Assembly (NCBI RefSeq): GCF_014905175.1
Contig: NC_057788.1
Span: 9,920,001-9,984,000, forward strand
Source of the DNA: Aphidius gifuensis
Taxonomy: Eukaryota; Arthropoda; Insecta; Hymenoptera; Braconidae
Direction: 5' to 3'
DNA: 64,000 bases
Shown: positions 58,576 through 64,000 of the stretch, piece after piece
Layout: every line of letters starts with the position of its first letter
How positions within the stretch are numbered: the first letter of the stretch is position 1
Program-made: the position numbers and the translations under genes
The notes under the pieces: generated by a model
Seen by the model: only the letters and a program-made list of their open reading frames with translations
Databases searched by the model: none
What the model was told of the DNA's origin: nothing

Positions 58576-61500
58576 CAAATATACAAGTACATACAATTTT
58601 ATCCCTACTATTTTTTCATATTTTATATGATGATTAATAAAAAAAAAAGGGTCATAAATATTGCTAAATAAATAATCATTAATAAATTATTTATAAATTT
58701 TCATTACTCATTTTTATAAATAAATTTTTTCTACTTTTCAATATTGATAAAAGTTATTTTGATATATAGATATTGGAGATTTTTTACAATGCAAAAATTA
58801 TTATTTTATTTGTAGCTGATTTTAGGGGTTGATTTTGATGGTAAAAAATTGGAAAGGGATTATTTTTTTCCATGAGTTTGGGTGTGTATATATGGATGAT
58901 GTATATTTTTTTTATTTTTTTTTTGCATATGAACAATCCCGTATAATTCAACTGTCGCAGTCTGTCTTATATTTTCCCCTTTCCCTCTCTATTGACTGGG
59001 TGGTAAAACTGAATCGTTCGCGCGATTTCCCCCACTATTTGGACCACGATATGTACGTGAATCGTAGGCGGAGCAACCAACTTCCCAACCAAGTAACCGC
59101 CCCCCTTATGCATTATTATCGCGCCAAAGTCCCGAGAATAATACTCTATCATTTCATAAGATAATAAAATAAAATTAAAAAAAAGAAAAAAAATTAAATT
59201 AAATAAATCGCAAAAGTACTTATGTTTTTTACAAATATCTCATTAAAACTTTTGATTTAAAATTTTTTTTTTTATTTATATAAATTTTTGAAATTTAATT
59301 CTTTTGTTTTATACATATATATGTATTTTCAAATTAAATTTTAGCATTGTTATATTATTATTTTTTTAAAAAACTTGTGCATGTGAAAATGTTTTTTTAA
59401 AATTTTTCTTTTTAAGTATTTTTTATAGTTCTTTAAAGTTTATATATATGAATATGACAAATTGTTTGTTGAATTTGTGAACAAGTATTTTGAAAGTTTG
59501 TGTATTTGTATATATATACACAGTAAGGTGTAAGGATGAGAACAGGTAAAGAATTTTAAGCGGAAAACGAGGGTGGTCGGCGCCGGCGCCGATGACCGAG
59601 AGTCGGCATTTTTCACACCTGCAACCGTCGAGTTTGTGAGACCCCTGTACCACACACATTCATACCAACATATAAATATATATACACTTAAAAAAACATA
59701 CACAAGTATTCACCATTCATGAAAATAACACACATGTATATAAAAAAACAATTCTATGTATGTATATATATCCATCGAAAAAAACTATTTATTCAAAAAT
59801 CTTTTTTATTTTACTTTTCAAACTATATTTTCTTTTATTTTTTTTAAAACAATAGCTATACTATATTTTCCTGTCTCTATGGAATATATTCTATTTTTAA
59901 AAAATAAACATAATAAAATATTATATTATATTCTTGACCCATTATATAGCGTTAAATAAATTCAAACATTCCAAGTAGTCATAAACAAATTTAGTCAGAC
60001 GCAATATTGAAAGGCAAAAATTTTAAAGCTCTATATAATATATAAATTTTTGTCTTGAATAATTTTAATAGCAAGGGTATATAATAGACTAAAATGCAAT
60101 TAAAAACAATGTAAAATTAAAATTGTAAAAATAAAAATGTAATTTAAGGAAATTTTTTAGCTTTGACGGATTAAATTTTGATGTATTTTAAAAAATACAC
60201 TACATATGGTAGATCTATTCGAGTGACATGTATAAATTGAATAGAGTCTAATGTATACTATGACATTTTGTTCGTGTGTGTGTATTATTGATGAATCAAT
60301 ACATCTATATAGAATACATATGTACAACAATTGGTTGGATATATTGGCGTGTGCGCGTTGTACAATATAGGGGAGTTAAAATTCTCTTTTTGTGGGCTTT
60401 GCGGGATGGCTCTTGTGGTACATATAGGTATAATAATATCTCTCTCTGTTGCACTTAAATACTGTCCAATATAAAAAGTAAGAACTGATGGAGAAGTCCA
60501 TCGAGAGTGACCGAGCAGCATGAGTGCGGCATCAAGAAAAACATGAAATAGTTTGAGCTCGCTTCAGGCGAGACCAGACCTGTTCTCTATCACCTTTCTT
60601 TCACCACTTCTCTTTTTTTTTTTATTATTATTCTCTCGTCATTCTTATATACCATATAAAAATAATATCCTCTTAATATTTATTTATTTATTTATTTTTT
60701 TATTTGAAAATTGCAATTTTCTTTGTTGAAAGCTTCACCAATGGTCAGTATATATTTTTTATCATGATGATTGTTGTGGAAGATAAAGTAAATACACACA
60801 AGGGGGGTAAGAAATCGAATTGAGAAAATAGAATATATATGTGTCTTTTAAATGCAAGTGCACAAATAAAATATAAGACAGAGCAAGCTGTATAAATGCA
60901 ATTGAAAAAATAAAAAAAAATAAAATGAAAAAAGATGAAAAGAGAAGGGTGAAGGGTTGAAAATACATTTGGTATTTTGTTGAATATAAGTCTCATGAAT
61001 GTCTGTCGAGGAAGTTGGTTTATGACTTGCGGTATATAAAAGTATTTGTTGTGTGAGAAAGAAAAATATATAAAAAGGTTTTTGATCTCGTCAGAATGCG
61101 AAATGTGTCCGCGTATAGTTTGATCGTATTTTTTACGTAAATAAATATTTAGATATATAAATAAATAATCTTCTTTGTCACGACAAAGTATTAATTTAAT
61201 TTAAAAAAAAAAAGTTAAAAATATTTAAACTGCAGGTCTACAGCATCCCTTAAAATGAAATTATTTTAAATGATAAATATATTATTTATATATATTTTTT
61301 TATTGATTTAATTTTTTTATGGGTATTTATTTTATCGATCTTGAGATGCTAATGTACTTATGGTGAATTGGCAATGTATATATGTATATGCTAGCAGTGG
61401 TGGGCTAATCTTTCAAAGGATCTTTGACCGCTGGGACAGATCTCGATTGGCTAATGAGAATTCATGCTCGTCGTCGTTTCTCCTCTCCCGTCGATGTTTA

Positions 61501-64000
61501 TAAGGATATATGTTATACCAAATACAAATAAATAAATAAATAAATATATACATAAACAACAATAAAAAAAAACATTAAATTAAAAAAATCAAATTAAATA
61601 AACAAAAAATAAATGAATAAAAAATCATTACTCTCTTTCTTATACGATGAAAACAAATCAATGTTTTTATTTTCCATTGTGTGCGAATTGATCTTATTAA
61701 ACATCTTACATTAAAACTATAACATGATAATTTTTTTTTTTTTCTTCATCTTGAGTATAGCCTGATGGGAAATTTATATAAAAAAATGCAAAGATATTTA
61801 AATATGCTATAGCAAAAAAAAAAATATATAAAATAAAATAAAGAGTATGAATCACGAAGTTTAAGTATATATAATAATAAAATCGAGCAAAGGCAGATTC
61901 TCCATCAAGGTCTGCATTCACCTTGGTTTTCAGTTAGCAAAAGGGAGGACGCGAAAAAGAGGGAGGGCTTATACATCCACTCTTCTCTTCGAGTCTCTTC
62001 GGGGTTCGGACCCGATCGTGGATCTCGGTCGCATAAATTTGTTTTAATTGCCAGCGACGTTACATTTTGCTTTAATTATGCCGCATTATCTGGGAGGTAA
62101 ATTAGGTAGGTAGGTCCAGCTTTGCCGTCTCTGTATTTATATATTATATATATATCTTATATATACATATATTTCTCTTATACCTCATTCACTCACTCCA
62201 TTTACTTTGGATTATTCCTTGTCGATATATACCATACAATTCGCTTTTGCCTCCCTTTAATAAAATCCCTTGCTCTCCCTTTCCCCCATTGCATCCTCCT
62301 CCTCCTCCTCCTCTCACCCCTTTATAAACTGCACTTTCTTCCCCTATATATACATTTTTTTTTTTTTTTTTCATTTTACTTTTTATTAATTTATATTTAT
62401 TTTACTTTCTCGAATTTTTTTTTTTCTTCTCTTATATATTTTTTGTATTTTATTGTTCTTTGTTTGACCAAAAAAAACTCCAGGCAAATAAATCAATAAA
62501 TACGAATAAGATCTTTTCTTAGTTGAGAAAAGTTTATATATATTTTTTTTTTCTTTTCAAACAAATAATATATTTATTATTTTAGTGTAGATACGAGAGT
62601 AAAGATATTTGTTAGATTGAAAATTAGCTTCAGAAAAAAAAGGTGTATATAAAAAAGGACTTGCAAGTTATAGTTTTATAAATTTTTTTAAAAATTATTA
62701 ACCATTTAAAGTACTAATAATAGACAGTTACAAAAACCTATATAATACTTGAAATTAATTTAAGAAAAAATAAATAAAAAAATATCAAATTTTTTATAAT
62801 ATTTTATCACATTTAACCAATAATTTAACTTTTTATTCTCAAAGTATCATTTCATCTTTATTTTTTTTTTTAAATTCTTTTTTATAACACTCTTTTCTTG
62901 CATTTAACCCTTTTTATTTATTTTCACAATATATATAAACCTTCAGTATACATTTAGCCATACACCTTATGGCCGCGTTATTTATGCTGGGTCTGGCTAA
63001 TAAACATATGAACGCCCGTTTCTTCCCACACACTTTGTCGCGAGTATTTTCAAGCTCAAGTTTTTCAACACCAACAACAACAACAACTACCACCAATCAC
63101 AAACACAAATATATAATATATAAATGTGTTAATGTATGACTATATATACTTACTATCACTTAAAAAAAATAACCAAAAGTCCAAAGACTACCCACCAATA
63201 CCATTTAAACTTGTCCATTGTCTCTCCCAGCTTATTAACACCCCATTCAACAATTCTCAAATTTATTATAATTCTTTTTTTATTTTTCATATATATTTCC
63301 TACATAAAATATATATAATTTTTTGTTTTTTAAATTTTTTTTTTTTTTTGTGTCAGTGCATTCTTTTATACTTGCGCGACCATCATCGAAAATACTTGAA
63401 ATATTTTTTTTCAATTTAAATTTTTAAACACACACACACACACACATAAGATTATGTCCTATTATAAATTCAAATATAAAAGTATTATACTTGCGAGTGT
63501 GTGAAAATATTTTTGTATCCATTCTTGATAAATAAATAATTCAAAAAAAAAAAAAATTAAAAATCACACATAGTCTTGTTTAGTATTTCTCTGTTCATTT
63601 CATCGTTTCGTTTTCAGGTTATTTGTGATATAAATATATCTGTCTTTGTTTTAAACATTTGAAAAAAATAAAAATAAAAAAAAAATAACCCTTCGAGTGA
63701 TTTGTGAAGACGCTCCCGCGCTCGTAATCACGTGGGATCTTTGGACTGTCGTTTCTCAACAGTCTTTGGTGTGTGCTTGCACTTGGTTATAAAGAGCGAA
63801 TGACACAAAAGTAACTAAAAGGGTTGCATAAAGGGATGCTTGAAAGATGAGACTAAAAGAATGATAGTAAATTCGTAAAATCAAATGATTAAGAAAAATA
63901 AAAAAATATATATATATACTGTCAAAAGCCCTTGGTGTATTTGTAAGATGTAGGGAGAAAAGAGAAGGCTTTTGGCTTGAATCAAAAACAAGAACCATGA
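58576..64000. other. Distal 5' flank of spalt, no gene recognised
   Basis: AT-rich intergenic DNA with several more complex pockets: 58,970-59,150, 59,560-59,650, 61,385-61,500 (CTTTCAAAGGATCTTTGACC, a pair of TCF-like cores), 61,930-62,110 and 63,700-63,790 (cccgcgctcgtaatcacgtg). A (TCC)n run is at about 62,296-62,313 and an (AC)n run at about 63,428-63,448. Open frames on either strand are short, low in complexity and lack splice partners. Confidence 0.45.
59577..59592. promoter_or_regulatory. Perfect 16-bp GC palindrome with two GGCGCC cores
   Basis: TCGGCGCCGGCGCCGA is its own reverse complement and contains two GGCGCC. It sits in a local GC patch (59,560-59,650). GGCGYY is the Brinker consensus and spalt is a known Brinker target in Drosophila, so a Brinker-bound element is a reasonable guess. 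Confidence 0.35.

Noticed and set aside
62189..62374. Glycine-rich minus-strand frame
   Set aside because: It is the translation of the (TCC)n repeat near 62.3 kb.
63756..63998. 80-codon minus-strand frame at the right edge with hydrophobic segments
   Set aside because: Hydrophobic F/I/L/Y content is expected from AT-rich DNA; no signal, domain or splice structure supports it.

Overview
The window is AT-rich eukaryotic DNA with short introns in one gene family, a very long intron in a developmental regulator, many A/T homopolymers and a degenerate transposon. The protein content (a Spalt-family zinc-finger factor of insect type beside a lineage-specific F-box/LRR array) and the base composition suggest an insect, most likely an AT-rich hymenopteran such as an aphid-parasitoid braconid wasp. 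The order and species assignment is inference.

Region 1 (1 to about 24.4 kb, all + strand) is a tandem array of eight copies of one F-box/leucine-rich-repeat (FBXL-type) gene, here FL0 to FL7. Six have complete coding potential (FL1, FL2, FL3, FL4, FL5, FL7; 576-591 residues). FL0 is a 3' pseudogene running off the left edge. FL6 has an intact LRR exon but a destroyed F-box half. Coding exons join as exon 1 (154 nt), a 90-102 nt phase-1 intron inside the F-box, exon 2 (452-458 nt), a 92-110 nt phase-0 intron, then exon 3 (1.13-1.17 kb, nearly all LRRs). Upstream of most copies a conserved module and a recurrent donor/acceptor pair point to a noncoding 5' exon. The array is a mosaic: blocks shared by different pairs of copies change abruptly, as expected from gene conversion and unequal exchange. 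The products should be SCF ubiquitin-ligase substrate receptors, with Skp1 bound by the F-box and the variable LRR face choosing the target.

Region 2 (about 24.4-27.4 kb) is very AT-rich, with one GC-rich patch near 26.25 kb. It lies between the convergent 3' ends of the array and the spalt gene.

Region 3 (27,405-57,000, - strand) is one spalt (sal) gene. Seven coding exons join in frame into about 2,032 residues with nine C2H2 fingers. The first coding exon, with the SALL NuRD-recruiting N-terminus MSRRKQ, lies about 20.7 kb upstream of the large exon. A second short exon at 36,795-36,918 has the same splice phase and would give an alternative N-terminus without that motif. A GC-rich, open, 279-nt segment between exons 3 and 4 is a possible cassette exon. 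The 20 kb first intron has no recognisable gene but holds several GC-richer islands and inverted repeats that could be enhancers or old transposons.

Region 4 (57.0-64.0 kb) is the 5' flank of spalt: a strong GC-rich island at 58.38-58.57 kb, a perfect 16-bp GC palindrome at 59,577, other GC-richer islands, and no convincing coding sequence. No rRNA, tRNA or CRISPR array was recognised.
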